A stretch of 64,000 nt of DNA from Martinezella rhizogenes (GCF_027460065.1 NZ_JAPYZZ010000006.1:124001-188000); one strand, 5' to 3'. Positions 19,228 through 27,868 are shown, counted from the stretch's first letter. Notes: a model not told the origin generated them from the sequence alone. Program-made: numbers and translations.

Positions 19228-19239
19228 TACATTTGAAAT
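19228..19239 (+). promoter_or_regulatory. Weak vir-box-like site
   Basis: TACATTTGAAAT differs at one position from the vir-box consensus TNCAATTGAAAY bound by VirG. It is about 75 bases upstream of the first VirF-like gene but is read in the opposite orientation and lies just downstream of the second VirF-like gene, so the match may be chance. Confidence 0.3.
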
Positions 19240-19300
19240 TACATGTTGTCTGCTGCTCTCGGCACCGGAGTACACTTCCGGCGTCAGCTCATCAGCGACG

Positions 19301-20206
19301 CTATCTTCCTGCGTCGTATTGCCGCCTCGGTCTGGTCGCACTCATCAGTTCCGCGCGCGACTTTTCGCTGGCTTCCGTGGTTGCATTGGCAATCGACTCT
19401 ATTTTCTCCATACGCTGCTTGCTCGATAGAGCGGCGTTGCCCAAGCAGGACGCGGTTTCTCGCTGGATGATTTCAATATTTTCATCCGCTGAACGATCGG
19501 ACCTGTATACGGTGGGAGCCGGCTGGGTTTCTAGAAAGCGCGCGACCTCCTCTGCGGTCGCATAGGCAGCAGCCAACTCGGGATTGCTGTTTCTCGCGTT
19601 TAAGACGCGTGTTCGCAACTCTGAACTCAGCGTGCTATGGTTAGTAGCGAGTATTCTGGCGGCGTAGTTTCGGACGCTCCCCTGGGCACCTTCGCGCTCG
19701 AAATGGAAAATGGCTCTGTCGATGAGCCGATCCCTATCTTCCGGAGCGAGGACTTGTAAATGCTTCGTGATAGCACTGATTGCTGCGAGCTGCTTGCCGG
19801 CATTTGGCAGATCGAGGATTCGATCCACCAAGGCAGTTTTCCTGGTCCTGGTTTGAAACGGAAGAGTTGGCGCAATGGCAAAAGCTCGCAAAGTGGCTGT
19901 CGCCGCCCCTTGTCTGAGATCGGGATTAGCTGAGAACCCTTCGGATGGTATTGCCGCCTCGAACAGGGCTTTACTTGTGTTGCCTAGCCGATTTATCCGC
20001 GTGTGAAACGTTCCAGCCTCAGACTTTTCGACTGCATCTTTTGCGGAATGCCCAGCCAATTTCAGCCGAGTCATATTATTGGCAGATTCCACGAAGTCTT
20101 CGGTAATTAGACGTTTTGCCACTTCGCCGAAAATCTCCTCCGGCAATCGAACCGGCCTGCCGGTCCCGATTCCAGCAATGCGGCGCGTCGATTCTTCGCT
20201 GTGCAT
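19301..20206 (-). CDS. virF: VirF-like F-box effector (second copy)
   Basis: Second predicted F-box effector, 301 residues. The F-box-like region LPEEIFGEVAKRLITEDFVE and the next helix (SAKDAVEKSEAGTFHTRINR) align by eye with the first copy and with VirF. The tail SRAELMSATRPRRQYDAGR carries the R-x-R-type export signal. The middle (about 120-220) is repeat-like helical sequence shared loosely with the other copy (KTALVDRI / KTALVDHI). It is in the same orientation as the first copy with 146 bases between. A vir box lies upstream at 20506-20517, beyond a small ORF. Confidence 0.82.
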   Translation of the reverse strand: MHSEESTRRIAGIGTGRPVRLPEEIFGEVAKRLITEDFVESANNMTRLKLAGHSAKDAVEKSEAGTFHTRINRLGNTSKALFEAAIPSEGFSANPDLRQGAATATLRAFAIAPTLPFQTRTRKTALVDRILDLPNAGKQLAAISAITKHLQVLAPEDRDRLIDRAIFHFEREGAQGSVRNYAARILATNHSTLSSELRTRVLNARNSNPELAAAYATAEEVARFLETQPAPTVYRSDRSADENIEIIQRETASCLGNAALSSKQRMEKIESIANATTEASEKSRAELMSATRPRRQYDAGR

Positions 20207-20248
20207 GTCTCTGGTATCCTGTGCCTACTTAATGGACAAGGTACCGTA

Positions 20249-20428
20249 TCACGAGCCGGAATCGAGGTCTGAAATATCGCGTTTCATCTGCAAAATTACG
20301 ACGCCTTCCGGCACTTCCATGCTGTGAAAAGCAAAATCCCCGCGACGCCGCTTGGCTAAAGCAACATAGAAGGAGCTGCGACAGTCGCCTTCCACCTCAA
20401 ACCATTTAAAAGATCTGGCCCTGACCAT
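20249..20428 (-). CDS. Small basic protein of unknown function upstream of the second VirF-like gene
   Basis: Open frame of 59 residues starting at the ATG at 20428, which has a good AGGAG seven bases upstream; an in-frame ATG at 20449 would add seven residues. It sits between a vir box (20506-20517) and the VirF-like gene, both in the same direction, so it could be the first gene of a vir-induced transcript. I do not recognise the sequence (SSFYVALAKRRRGDFAFHS...VVILQMKRDI). Small genes before effectors sometimes encode chaperones, as VirE1 does for VirE2, but no similarity to VirE1 is claimed. Confidence 0.4.
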   Translation of the reverse strand: MVRARSFKWFEVEGDCRSSFYVALAKRRRGDFAFHSMEVPEGVVILQMKRDISDLDSGS

Positions 20429-20505
20429 CGTCTCCTGATTGAGGCCCATATCAGCGCGAGCGCTGCGACTCCGAGCCCTCTGCTTTTGGCGAAGGGTAGA
20501 TGGAT

Positions 20506-20517
20506 GTCAATTGAAAC
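20506..20517 (+). promoter_or_regulatory. vir box between the VirF-like gene and tzs
   Basis: GTCAATTGAAAC matches 11 of 12 positions of the VirG-binding consensus TNCAATTGAAAY, and its core CAATTG is palindromic. It lies in a 600-base divergent region, about 290 bases upstream of tzs (+) and about 80 bases upstream of the small ORF that precedes the second VirF-like gene (-). tzs of nopaline Ti plasmids is known to be vir-induced. The rest of this region (20520-20800) is AT-rich and holds no further gene I can support. Confidence 0.6.
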
Positions 20518-20806
20518 GAAAATCCAAAGTTAAAAGAAAATGATTTATGTATTAAAATCAATACATTTACATTATTTCTCGATAAATTTAATTTTTTCCG
20601 AGACGTTGTCAACTTTTATCGCTGTTTGCTACGGTCCATCTCGGATTATTACTATCACTCGTCCAGATCGTTTCATATTTTAGCCTGGACGTTTGTTAAT
20701 TTGTACTGGGCGCGGAGACGGCATGCCTCCAATCAAACGTCTCAACAGAAGATCTGTGTCGCGTCACGCGCAGTGGCACTAGTTCCAAAACAAGAGCGAG
20801 ATGCAC

Positions 20807-21556
20807 ATGTTAATCTATCTTATTTACGGACCGACCTGCAGCGGAAAAACAGACTTGGCCATCCAAGTTGCACTTGAAACGGGATGGCCAGTCATCGCAC
20901 TGGATCGAGTACAATGCTGCCCTCAGATCGCGACGGGTAGCGGGCGTCCGTTGGAGTCGGAGCTGCAATCCACTCAGCGAATCTATCTAGATTCACGTCC
21001 ACTCACCGAAGGCGTCATCGGAGCAGAGGAGGCTCATCTCCAGCTCATATCAGAAGTAGAGGATCGCAAATCTTCGCCCGGTCTCATCCTCGAAGGCGGT
21101 TCGATTTCCCTTCTGAGATGCATGGCCGAGGACTCCTATTGGAACGCCGGTTTCAGGTGGCACGTGAAGCGGCTGCGTCTTACGGCACCAGACGTCTTCC
21201 TGCCGCGAGCAAGGCGCAGGGTCGCGGAAATGTTTGCGGTCGAGAACGGGCGCTCCTCCCTGCTGGAGGAGCTGGCGGATCTCTGGAAGCAAGACGAACT
21301 CCGTCCGATACTGGAGGACATTGACGGGTATCGCTGCGCAATTCGGTTTGCCAGGGAACATGATATAGCAATCGGTGATTTGTTGCATCTCGATCAGATG
21401 CGACAGCAGGCGCTGATAGCGGCCATTGCAGACGAATATTTCGGCCATGCGCAATGGCAGGAGCGCGACTTCCCTGACTGGCAGGAAGGCGGGAATGTGC
21501 GCCTCGCTCCTCCAGTGGCATCACATGAGCGGAATGTAGGGAAGCTAACTTCGTAA
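20807..21556 (+). CDS. tzs: Tzs, bacterial adenylate dimethylallyltransferase (cytokinin synthase)
   Basis: Transfers a prenyl group from DMAPP/HMBDP to AMP, giving cytokinin precursors that the bacterium secretes. The P-loop IYGPTCSGKTDLAIQ and the segment ALDRVQCCPQIATGSGRPLE match Tzs as I recall it, as does the C-terminal ILEDIDGYRCAIRFARE. Length is 249 residues, slightly above typical. The ATG at 20807 is preferred because GAGCGAG is then spaced six bases upstream; an in-frame ATG at 20801 is too close. It lies outside the T-DNA, unlike ipt, so it is expressed in the bacterium, and it is followed by idi and a LOG gene. Confidence 0.95.
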   Translation: MLIYLIYGPTCSGKTDLAIQVALETGWPVIALDRVQCCPQIATGSGRPLESELQSTQRIYLDSRPLTEGVIGAEEAHLQLISEVEDRKSSPGLILEGGSISLLRCMAEDSYWNAGFRWHVKRLRLTAPDVFLPRARRRVAEMFAVENGRSSLLEELADLWKQDELRPILEDIDGYRCAIRFAREHDIAIGDLLHLDQMRQQALIAAIADEYFGHAQWQERDFPDWQEGGNVRLAPPVASHERNVGKLTS

Positions 21557-21572
21557 AACGAAGAGATTTGTG

Positions 21573-22181
21573 ATGAACCTTGCGATGAACACATCCTCCG
21601 AAATGGTCATTTTGTGCGGCGAGCACGGGGAGGCCATAGGCATGGCTCCGAAATCCGAGATCCATCACGCCCAAACACCGTTGCATTTGGGGTTCTCGGT
21701 CTACATTTTCTATGCCGACGACAAGCTGCTCGTGACGCGACGGGCGTTAGATAAGATCACGTGGCCCGGCGTCCTCACCAATAGCTGCTGTGGACATCCG
21801 CAACCGGGCGAACCGTTGACGGAAGCCATCGAGCGCCAGGTTCGAAACGAGTTGGGGATAGAGGTAGACGGCATTCGTCTTGTGCTACCCGAGTTTTCCT
21901 ATCGCGCCGCAATGACGAATGGGATCGCCGAACATGAGTTGTGCCCTGTGTTCGCCGCCCGCTGCCAAACCTTGAGCGTAACGCCCAATTTGACCGAGGT
22001 GTCTGCATGGGAGTGGGTGCATTGGCTGTGGTTTCTCGAAAGCGTACAGGATGGGCGCTTGCTGGTGTCACCATGGTGCCACGCGCAAGTCGAATTGCTT
22101 GCACCGTTTGGTGCGAACCCATCGCAATGGCCCATAGCGGATGAACTGCGGTTGCCAGACGCCGCCAGAGTCAAAATATGA
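21573..22181 (+). CDS. idi: Isopentenyl-diphosphate delta-isomerase, type I
   Basis: Interconverts IPP and DMAPP, the prenyl donor used by Tzs. Type I (Nudix-fold) motifs are present: TNSCCGHPQPGEP with the catalytic Cys, a Nudix-like helix (EAIERQVRNELGIEV), and EHELCPVFAA with metal and acid residues. The length, 202 residues, is normal. The ATG at 21573 follows GAAGAGA and lies 16 bases after tzs, so the two genes are almost certainly co-transcribed. Most alpha-proteobacteria lack type I Idi for housekeeping, so a plasmid copy dedicated to cytokinin supply is plausible (inference). Confidence 0.93.
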   Translation: MNLAMNTSSEMVILCGEHGEAIGMAPKSEIHHAQTPLHLGFSVYIFYADDKLLVTRRALDKITWPGVLTNSCCGHPQPGEPLTEAIERQVRNELGIEVDGIRLVLPEFSYRAAMTNGIAEHELCPVFAARCQTLSVTPNLTEVSAWEWVHWLWFLESVQDGRLLVSPWCHAQVELLAPFGANPSQWPIADELRLPDAARVKI

Positions 22182-22300
22182 GACGTTGATTACGACGCTC
22201 TGGCTGCGCATTCCCCGGCCCTTCTACTGAAAGGGGATTTTGTTGGATCGCGAATTCAGGCTAACCCTGCAGGCCGTTCGGCTGTCGATTGGAGAAGCGT

Positions 22301-22861
22301 TTGAGATATTGCGTCTTTTCAGGTTCAAACAACGGCCGAAAGCCAGCCTATGTGACCGCGGCAAACCAGCTCGGCAAAGCTCTCGCGAGATCGGGCATCG
22401 GGCTAGTATACGGCGGCGCTTCGATTGGTTTGATGGGAGCGATTGCGGATACGGTCTGTAGCAATGGCGGAGAGGTTATCGGTGTTATCCCCCGTGCGCT
22501 GGTCGACAAGGAGGTTGCGCACACAGGTCTTGCTGATTTGCGTGTTGTCGAAACCATGCACGAGCGCAAAGCGCTGATGGCGGCGCTGTCAGATGGCTTT
22601 ATCGCCTTGCCAGGGGGGTTGGGAACGCTTGAAGAGCTGTTCGAAGTATGGACCTGGGCTCAACTCGGTTATCATGACAAACCTTGTGGACTGCTCGACA
22701 CCGCAGGCTTTTATCGCAAGCTCGATTCCTTTCTTGATCACGTCGTGGATGAGGCTTTCCTGACACCGAGTGATCGGCGCATTCTCCTCGTCGACGAGGA
22801 CGCTGAGGCGCTCCTATCTGCGATGGCAAATGCCGGCGCCACAGGTGAACTTCGCCGCTAA
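22301..22861 (+). CDS. LOG-family cytokinin riboside 5'-monophosphate phosphoribohydrolase
   Basis: Releases free active cytokinin bases from their nucleotides. The LOG hallmark PGGLGTLEELFEVWTWAQLG is perfect, with GIGLVYGGASIGLMGAIAD near the N terminus. A TTG at 22301 with GGAG six bases upstream is the likely start and gives MRYCVFSGSNNG, the expected LOG beginning; an upstream TTG at 22289 is possible. It follows idi by about 120 bases in the same direction, so tzs, idi and LOG together would make, supply and activate cytokinin. The length of 186 residues is normal. Confidence 0.9.
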   Translation: MRYCVFSGSNNGRKPAYVTAANQLGKALARSGIGLVYGGASIGLMGAIADTVCSNGGEVIGVIPRALVDKEVAHTGLADLRVVETMHERKALMAALSDGFIALPGGLGTLEELFEVWTWAQLGYHDKPCGLLDTAGFYRKLDSFLDHVVDEAFLTPSDRRILLVDEDAEALLSAMANAGATGELRR

Positions 22862-23144
22862 CCGCACCCGCGTCGTTAGTTGTTGCTGACGATATCCAGC
22901 CGCGGCAGTCATAGAAGCAAGTGAACGATATGAGTTGCGAACCGCACTGACATTGCGTTGTCTGCAAGAGGAAATGGTGCCGCCAGCCCGCAGTGCTACA
23001 CGCACCTGTGACCCCTCCGTTATTTTTGTAACGCATCGGCTGTGGCAAAGCGCCGCTGATCCCATAGTCTCTTCTCTCGCGGGATGCCGGATTGAGGTGC
23101 GTTCCGAAAAGGACTGTGGGACTAGCCAGAGTGCAAGGTGAGTC

Positions 23145-23774
23145 ATGAGAAGGACGTCGGAAGAGGCCGCGACTACCCGGCGGCGGATTTTACGCTCGGC
23201 CGAAGCTATGTTTATCGAAAGAGGGTACGACGACACGTCGATGCAGGAAATTGCCGCCGACGCGGCTGTCACAACCGGCGCTGTACAGTGGCATTTCGGA
23301 CAAAAAATGCACATTCTCTTGGCGTTGCGCGATGATCTGTGCTGGCACACAAGAAAATTGGACAGTCTCTATGACGCGGGAATGATTGAGAAGCCATTGA
23401 AGGCAATCGCCGAGTTCACGGCGTCTGCAATTAACTGCTTCGCCGACAATCAAAACTGCAGGCGGATTTTCCAGATCTACGATAGTAAAGTCTCTGACAC
23501 GGCCGCCTTTTATAAGGAGGATCGCAGATTCCAACAGGAGCTACGAGCTACGCTAGGGGGCGTCTTTCAATGCGCAGAGGCGAGGAAAGAATTACTAGCT
23601 CCCTGGACGTCCGATACGGCGGCATCTACCTTTTGGTTTGCGCTGCGCGGAACATTTCAGGCTTGGCTGGAGGATGGTTCAGGGTTCGACTTGAAATCTG
23701 ATGGCTTGCGTATCGTTCAGACGATACTTTCCTCATATGAGCGCGCCGATGCGGTCAATGGGCAAACTGAGTAG
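23145..23774 (+). CDS. TetR/AcrR-family transcriptional regulator
   Basis: Repressor-type regulator of 209 residues with an N-terminal TetR helix-turn-helix (RILRSAEAMFIERGYDDTSM, then EIAADAAVTTGAVQWHF) and a helical ligand domain. It lies 283 bases after the LOG gene in the same direction and could control the cytokinin genes or a neighbour; nothing in the sequence settles this. The start is the ATG at 23145 with AAGGTG upstream. About 140 bases of its 3' end are repeated at 28105-28247, beyond the IS66 element. Confidence 0.85.
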   Translation: MRRTSEEAATTRRRILRSAEAMFIERGYDDTSMQEIAADAAVTTGAVQWHFGQKMHILLALRDDLCWHTRKLDSLYDAGMIEKPLKAIAEFTASAINCFADNQNCRRIFQIYDSKVSDTAAFYKEDRRFQQELRATLGGVFQCAEARKELLAPWTSDTAASTFWFALRGTFQAWLEDGSGFDLKSDGLRIVQTILSSYERADAVNGQTE

Positions 23775-24213
23775 CGTTTGCTTGGCCAATGGCATTTATA
23801 CCTCCAAAGTTCAGCGCCTTCAAACGTTGCGCCGGCACATCAGCAAGGCAATATTCGGTTTCGCGGGTGCTTTTGCGTGGCCGCATTGCGAGACCAGTGA
23901 GGGATTGCATTTGTCACACCCAATGCAAAGCATGCAATTTCGGGTCGCAATGACAACGGGGCCAGCAGGATTTTGGCCCGATGTCGAGGAGACCGATGAC
24001 GACGACCCGCATTGCAAGCAGCCGGGCGTTTCGCCTGCTTCAGCCTGTGACGTTTGAATCTGACGCAAACGTGAAAACATCGCTGCTACGTGCTCGATAG
24101 GAAACGAGCTGTCACTGGGAACCCTGATCCGGTTACAATTGAAAACCCAAATCAATTGCACGAGAAGCGCTATCGCGTCAAACTTCCTGTTCTTAGAAAA
24201 GGAGTCATCATAG
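23775..24213. other. Intergenic region with tandem vir boxes before the third VirF-like gene
   Basis: 439 bases without a supported gene. The first part, up to about 24050, shows only short unconvincing open frames. The last 80 bases contain the vir-box pair listed separately and a possible AGAAAAGGAG ribosome site just before the next gene. Confidence 0.5.
24134..24160 (+). promoter_or_regulatory. Paired vir boxes
   Basis: TACAATTGAAAA at 24134-24145 matches 11 of 12 positions of the VirG consensus TNCAATTGAAAY. Ten bases on, ATCAATTGCA (24151-24160) is a second, inverted half-match (TGCAATTGAT on the other strand). Paired boxes are typical of strong vir promoters. They lie 54-80 bases upstream of the third VirF-like gene. 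Confidence 0.6.
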
Positions 24214-25146
24214 ATGGAAAACGTTACAGGTGATACAGAACACGAAGATAAGCGCCATATGCCAGAAGAGTTGCTTAGAAAGGTATCGGAACATCTGATT
24301 AGCGACGACGCGCTTGCAACCGTGAAGAATCTTACCAACCTTGCGCTTACAAGCAAAGACACGAAGCGTATAGTCGAAGATGGAGATATTGGCGAACACA
24401 AACGTAGGATCACCCGGCTTGGTAGCGACGCAAGGCGACTATTTGACCACGCAATTCCCGATAGCGGATTAAGACCATTAACAGCCCTGGTTCCAATCGC
24501 CCCATCCCAACGACATATTTATGGTGGGGGCGCTTTTACTTCCGTCCCAGTAGATGACAGGACTGGGGCTGTCAGTTCGATAGTAAAATTTCAATCAACA
24601 GAAAATAAAACCAGGCTCGTGAACGCTATCTTTGAGCTCACCAATGAGGATCAGGGAAAAGTGCTGGGGAAAATCGGACAGCACATCGGTGAGTTTGACG
24701 AAGTAAATAGAAAGCGCTTAATTGATCGTGCTGTTGAGCTTTTCATACTCGATGAACCGAAAGGTGGCCCGCTTCTTGGGTGGAGCAAGGCTGGCGAAGC
24801 GCTTGTGAAGGCTGAAAGATATCTTGATAACGAGCAAAGCCGATATCTGTCTGATCAAATAACTCAAAACTCGAAATTAAATAGACTCTACAACAGAGCC
24901 ATTCGCGATGTTCGAAATGAGCAAGAAGAGGCTTCACGGGCAGGGGAGCAAGTTATCGTCCCGGATTCTCTCGATCGTCAGATTAGCAATATGCACTCCA
25001 CGGTAGGCGCCATGTTGGAAACCGGCTCAACCAGTATCAGGGAGTTTAAAGAAAACTCGACTGCTTTACGCAACACTTTTGACAATTTGACAGCCTCCTA
25101 CGACGATCGACGGAGAAGTAGAGAATCATCAAGTCTATCTCGATAA
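24214..25146 (+). CDS. VirF-like F-box effector (third, most diverged copy)
   Basis: Predicted secreted effector of 310 residues. The N-terminal segment MPEELLRKVSEHLISDDALATVKNLTNLAL corresponds to the F-box of the two upstream copies, and RRITRLGSDARRLFDHAIPDSG corresponds to their RLGNTSKALFEAAIPSEG. KTRLVNAIFEL again matches the shared KTALVD segment. The tail DRRRSRESSSLSR is Arg/Ser-rich, fitting a VirB/D4 signal though less like VirF. It follows paired vir boxes and AAAAGGAG, so induction by VirA/VirG is likely. An IS66 element has inserted 13 bases after its stop. Confidence 0.75.
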   Translation: MENVTGDTEHEDKRHMPEELLRKVSEHLISDDALATVKNLTNLALTSKDTKRIVEDGDIGEHKRRITRLGSDARRLFDHAIPDSGLRPLTALVPIAPSQRHIYGGGAFTSVPVDDRTGAVSSIVKFQSTENKTRLVNAIFELTNEDQGKVLGKIGQHIGEFDEVNRKRLIDRAVELFILDEPKGGPLLGWSKAGEALVKAERYLDNEQSRYLSDQITQNSKLNRLYNRAIRDVRNEQEEASRAGEQVIVPDSLDRQISNMHSTVGAMLETGSTSIREFKENSTALRNTFDNLTASYDDRRRSRESSSLSR

Positions 25147-25159
25147 GACGAAATTGGTG

Positions 25160-25167
25160 CATAATCG
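25160..25167. repeat. Target-site duplication of IS66, left copy
   Basis: CATAATCG immediately outside the left end of the IS66 element; the identical octamer follows the right end at 27861-27868. Eight bases is the usual duplication length of the IS66 family. Confidence 0.85.
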
Positions 25168-25263
25168 GTATGCGGCGTCCACGCCCCATCGATTTTTCAG
25201 TTGCAGCGACCTGAGGCCGATTTTCGGCCGTCAAATGAGCTCACCGAAGAGTACCTGACGAGC

Positions 25264-26915
25264 TCATTGTGAGGCCTTGATGCGGGCGGCATAGGCCCAC
25301 GGCATCAGGGAATCGATGTCTTTGGCGAGGTGGCCGTTTGCGAGGCGGGTGAAGAGGTCGCACAGATAGGCGTAGGGCTCAACGCCGTTCATTTTACAAG
25401 TGCCGATCAGGCTGGCAAACCGGGCCCAATTGCGGCCCCCTTCATCGTGCCCCGCAAAGAGCGCATTGCGGCGATTCATGGCGGGTCGGCGGATCGCGTT
25501 TTCCACCAGGTTGGAGTCGATATCGACGTGGCCGTCGTCCAGGAACAGCCGGAATCCGGCCTGTCGCGTCAGCATATAGGCCAGGGCTTTTCCGAGGTCA
25601 GACTTGCGTGAGACGCGTTTGGCTTGCGCTGCCAGCCAGGTAAGAACGCGTCTACCAGCGGGAGGGACAGGTCCTGTCGAACTGCGCGGCGATGTTCGGG
25701 ATCTGAGCCCCGGATACTGTCTTCGATCTTGTAGAGCGCGGCGATCCGCACCAGCGCCTCGTCGACGATCGGCGATCCACTCTTTGGCGTGGCCTTGATC
25801 AACTTTCTGCGCCCGTGCGCCCAACAGAAAGCCAGCTTCAAGGGATCGCCACCCATCCGATCCGACGTGGCGAGGTGAGAGTAACCACCGTAGGCATCCA
25901 CCTGGATTGTCCCGTTGAAGCCGTCGAGGATTTCAGCGGCATATTCGCCTTTACGTCCGGGCCGGTAATGGAACACCACGCCCGGCGGCGCGGAGCCATT
26001 CCAGCCGCGGTCGTCACGCAACACGGCCCAGAGATAACCGGTCTTCGTCTTGCCGCGCCCCGGATCAAGAACCGGAGCTGTTGTCTCGTCGACATAGAGC
26101 CGCGTGCTTTCCCACAGCAGCCGTTCGGCCATGTGGTCGACCACCGGTGCGATTTCGCTGCCCGTGCGCCCAAGCCAATCGGCCAGGACCGTGCGGTCTA
26201 TCGGCACCCCGTGTCGCGCCATGACCTCGGCCTGCCGGTTGAGCGGCATATGTTCGGAATGCTTGGAGACGGCAATCTCAGCCAGAAGGGCTTCCGTCGG
26301 CCAGCTCCCTTCCAAGAGATGCGCCGGCGCTCTGGCTTGGACGACGCCCGTTCGACCCTTGGGGCATGCGTATTTCGGGCGGATCGTGACGATCACCTCG
26401 TAGCGTGCCGGAATCCGGTCGAGCCGTTCCGTCCGATCCTCGCCGATCCGGACCATGTTGCCGCAACCGCAGGGACAAACGATGCTCTCAGGCTCGATCA
26501 CTCTCTCGACCCGCGGCAGGTGTTCGGGCAGTGCACGGGCCTTACGCTCCTTGCGAGGAACGGCCTTGTCCGGATCGGATGCGCTGGCTTCGATCTTTTT
26601 CTCGACGGCGGCGATCCGCGCCTGTGTTTCGGCAATCGCCGTTTCAAGGTCTTCCAGCGCCAGTTCCATCTGCGCCGGATCGAGCTTTTCCGATTTCGGC
26701 CCGAACTTCGTGCGCCGATAGTCGTGAACCTGCCCCTCAAGCTTCTCGATCAGTTCCTTCAACTCGGCGATGAACGCGTCCTTTTCGGCCACCACAGCCT
26801 GCTCATGCTGACGTGCAGCACGCTCGACCGACAGTTCCAACTGCATCGCCGCAAAGGCTTTGACCACCTCGGGCGGAAGGTCCGGAAACAGGCTGAGATC
26901 AAGGGGCGACGACAT
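25264..26915 (-). pseudogene. tnpC: IS66 transposase TnpC, frameshifted
   Basis: DDE transposase of IS66. The first frame (26915 down to about 25648) carries the leucine-rich N terminus, the zinc-binding CPCGCGNMV region, the catalytic-domain start (RLYVDETTAPVLDPG) and VDAYGGYSHLA. It then shifts at about 25648, where PLVDAF should continue as LTWLAAQAKRVSRKSD; that continuation is found in the second frame (ending 25264) with the conserved VENAIRRPAMNRRNALFAGH. A single missing base explains the shift. If it is not a sequencing error the protein is cut before its last catalytic residue. Confidence 0.85.
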
Positions 26916-26977
26916 GCGGCCTTATAGCAAGGCAGCACAAAAAAGCCAAATAAAACAATGCAAAGACGGCCGGATAT

Positions 26978-27331
26978 TCACCCTGCCGCGGACGGCGCGG
27001 TCACCCGTTGCGCCATGACCCGTCGCCAGTCAAGACCTTCGAACAAAGCCTCATATTGAGCCCTGGAAAGACGCATCGTCCCATCCTGAACCTTGGGCCA
27101 GGCAAAGTTTCCATGTTCAAGAATTTTGTAGGTTAGCACCATTCCGGTGCCATCCCACACCAGGATTTTCAGGCGATCACCGCGCTTCGACCGGAAGATC
27201 ACCGTCACCCCGGAATGCGGGTCGAGCTTCAACTCGGTCTGCACCATCAGAGCCAGCGCCTGATGCCCACAGCGGAAGTCCACCGGCCGCGTTGCAATCA
27301 GGATCGGCAGTCGTTGGCCCGCGACGATCAT
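26978..27331 (-). CDS. tnpB: IS66 accessory protein TnpB
   Basis: Small IS66 family protein of 117 residues, full length, with the family segments RPVDFRCGHQALALMV, VTVIFRSKRGDRLKILVWDG and FAWPKVQDG. It is needed with TnpA and TnpC for IS66 transposition, though its biochemical role is unclear. It overlaps the end of tnpA by four bases (ATGA). Confidence 0.9.
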   Translation of the reverse strand: MIVAGQRLPILIATRPVDFRCGHQALALMVQTELKLDPHSGVTVIFRSKRGDRLKILVWDGTGMVLTYKILEHGNFAWPKVQDGTMRLSRAQYEALFEGLDWRRVMAQRVTAPSAAG

Positions 27332-27771
27332 GCCATCCCTCGCATGGCTCGCACCAGAGCGGCCACACGTTCAACCGGCACATCGCCGGGAACCCGCATC
27401 ACAACATCCGGGCCGATCTCCAACGTCAAGACCGGCGAAACCGCCTTCGGCAGCGGCGGCGCCAAGACATTCACCGCCGCGCTCGGCTCTGCCGCAATCG
27501 CCAAAGGCACAAATGCAGGCTCGGCATCGCCGCTCTCCGACAGGCCCGACATAGTCTCAAAAGGCAACGCCAGAGTGCCCTCGCGCACTTGCCGGCGCCA
27601 CAAGGAAAGCTGGTGCGCAACAACGTCATGACGGCGCGCGACATCAACAACACGAACACCAGGCTCAAGGCTTTCCGCCACGATCCGCGCCTTCACATCA
27701 TCTGGCCAACGCCGGTTTCCGCGGCGCGGCTCGACAATTTCGTAGCGCCCAACAAATCCATCATCTGCCAT
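27328..27771 (-). CDS. tnpA: IS66 accessory protein TnpA
   Basis: Helix-turn-helix protein of IS66, 147 residues. The segment RRWPDDVKARIVAESLEPGVRVVDVARRHDVVAHQLSLWRRQ is the characteristic HTH. The start is taken at the ATG at 27771 (MADDGFVGRYEIVEP), with GGAG upstream, rather than at the longer frame from 27816. It is the first gene of the element, about 90 bases inside the right end. Confidence 0.88.
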   Translation of the reverse strand: MADDGFVGRYEIVEPRRGNRRWPDDVKARIVAESLEPGVRVVDVARRHDVVAHQLSLWRRQVREGTLALPFETMSGLSESGDAEPAFVPLAIAAEPSAAVNVLAPPLPKAVSPVLTLEIGPDVVMRVPGDVPVERVAALVRAMRGMA

Positions 27772-27860
27772 GCAAATCTCCAGATAGTCCTGGAAGCCTT
27801 CTCGCACACGCAGCAAGCCTCAAAATACAGCCAATCCAATGGGGCGGAGACGGCGCTTAC

Positions 27861-27868
27861 CATAATCG
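27861..27868. repeat. Target-site duplication of IS66, right copy
   Basis: CATAATCG directly after the right end of the element, identical to 25160-25167. Confidence 0.85.

Larger units (their letters stand above)
25168..27860 (-). mobile_element. IS66-family insertion sequence, ends intact, tnpC frameshifted
   Basis: Complete element of 2693 bases with tnpA-tnpB-tnpC on the minus strand. The inverted ends can be aligned by eye: the left end begins GTATGCGGCGTCCACGCCCC and the right end, read inward from 27860 on the minus strand, begins GTAAGCGCCGTCTCCGCCCC. Perfect 8-base duplications (CATAATCG) flank both ends, so it arrived as one unit and nothing has rearranged across it since. tnpC carries a frameshift, so this copy may not move on its own. 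Confidence 0.9.

Noticed and set aside
25815..26927. Plus-strand open frame of 370 codons
   Set aside because: Antisense of the IS66 tnpC gene; GC-rich shadow without own motifs.
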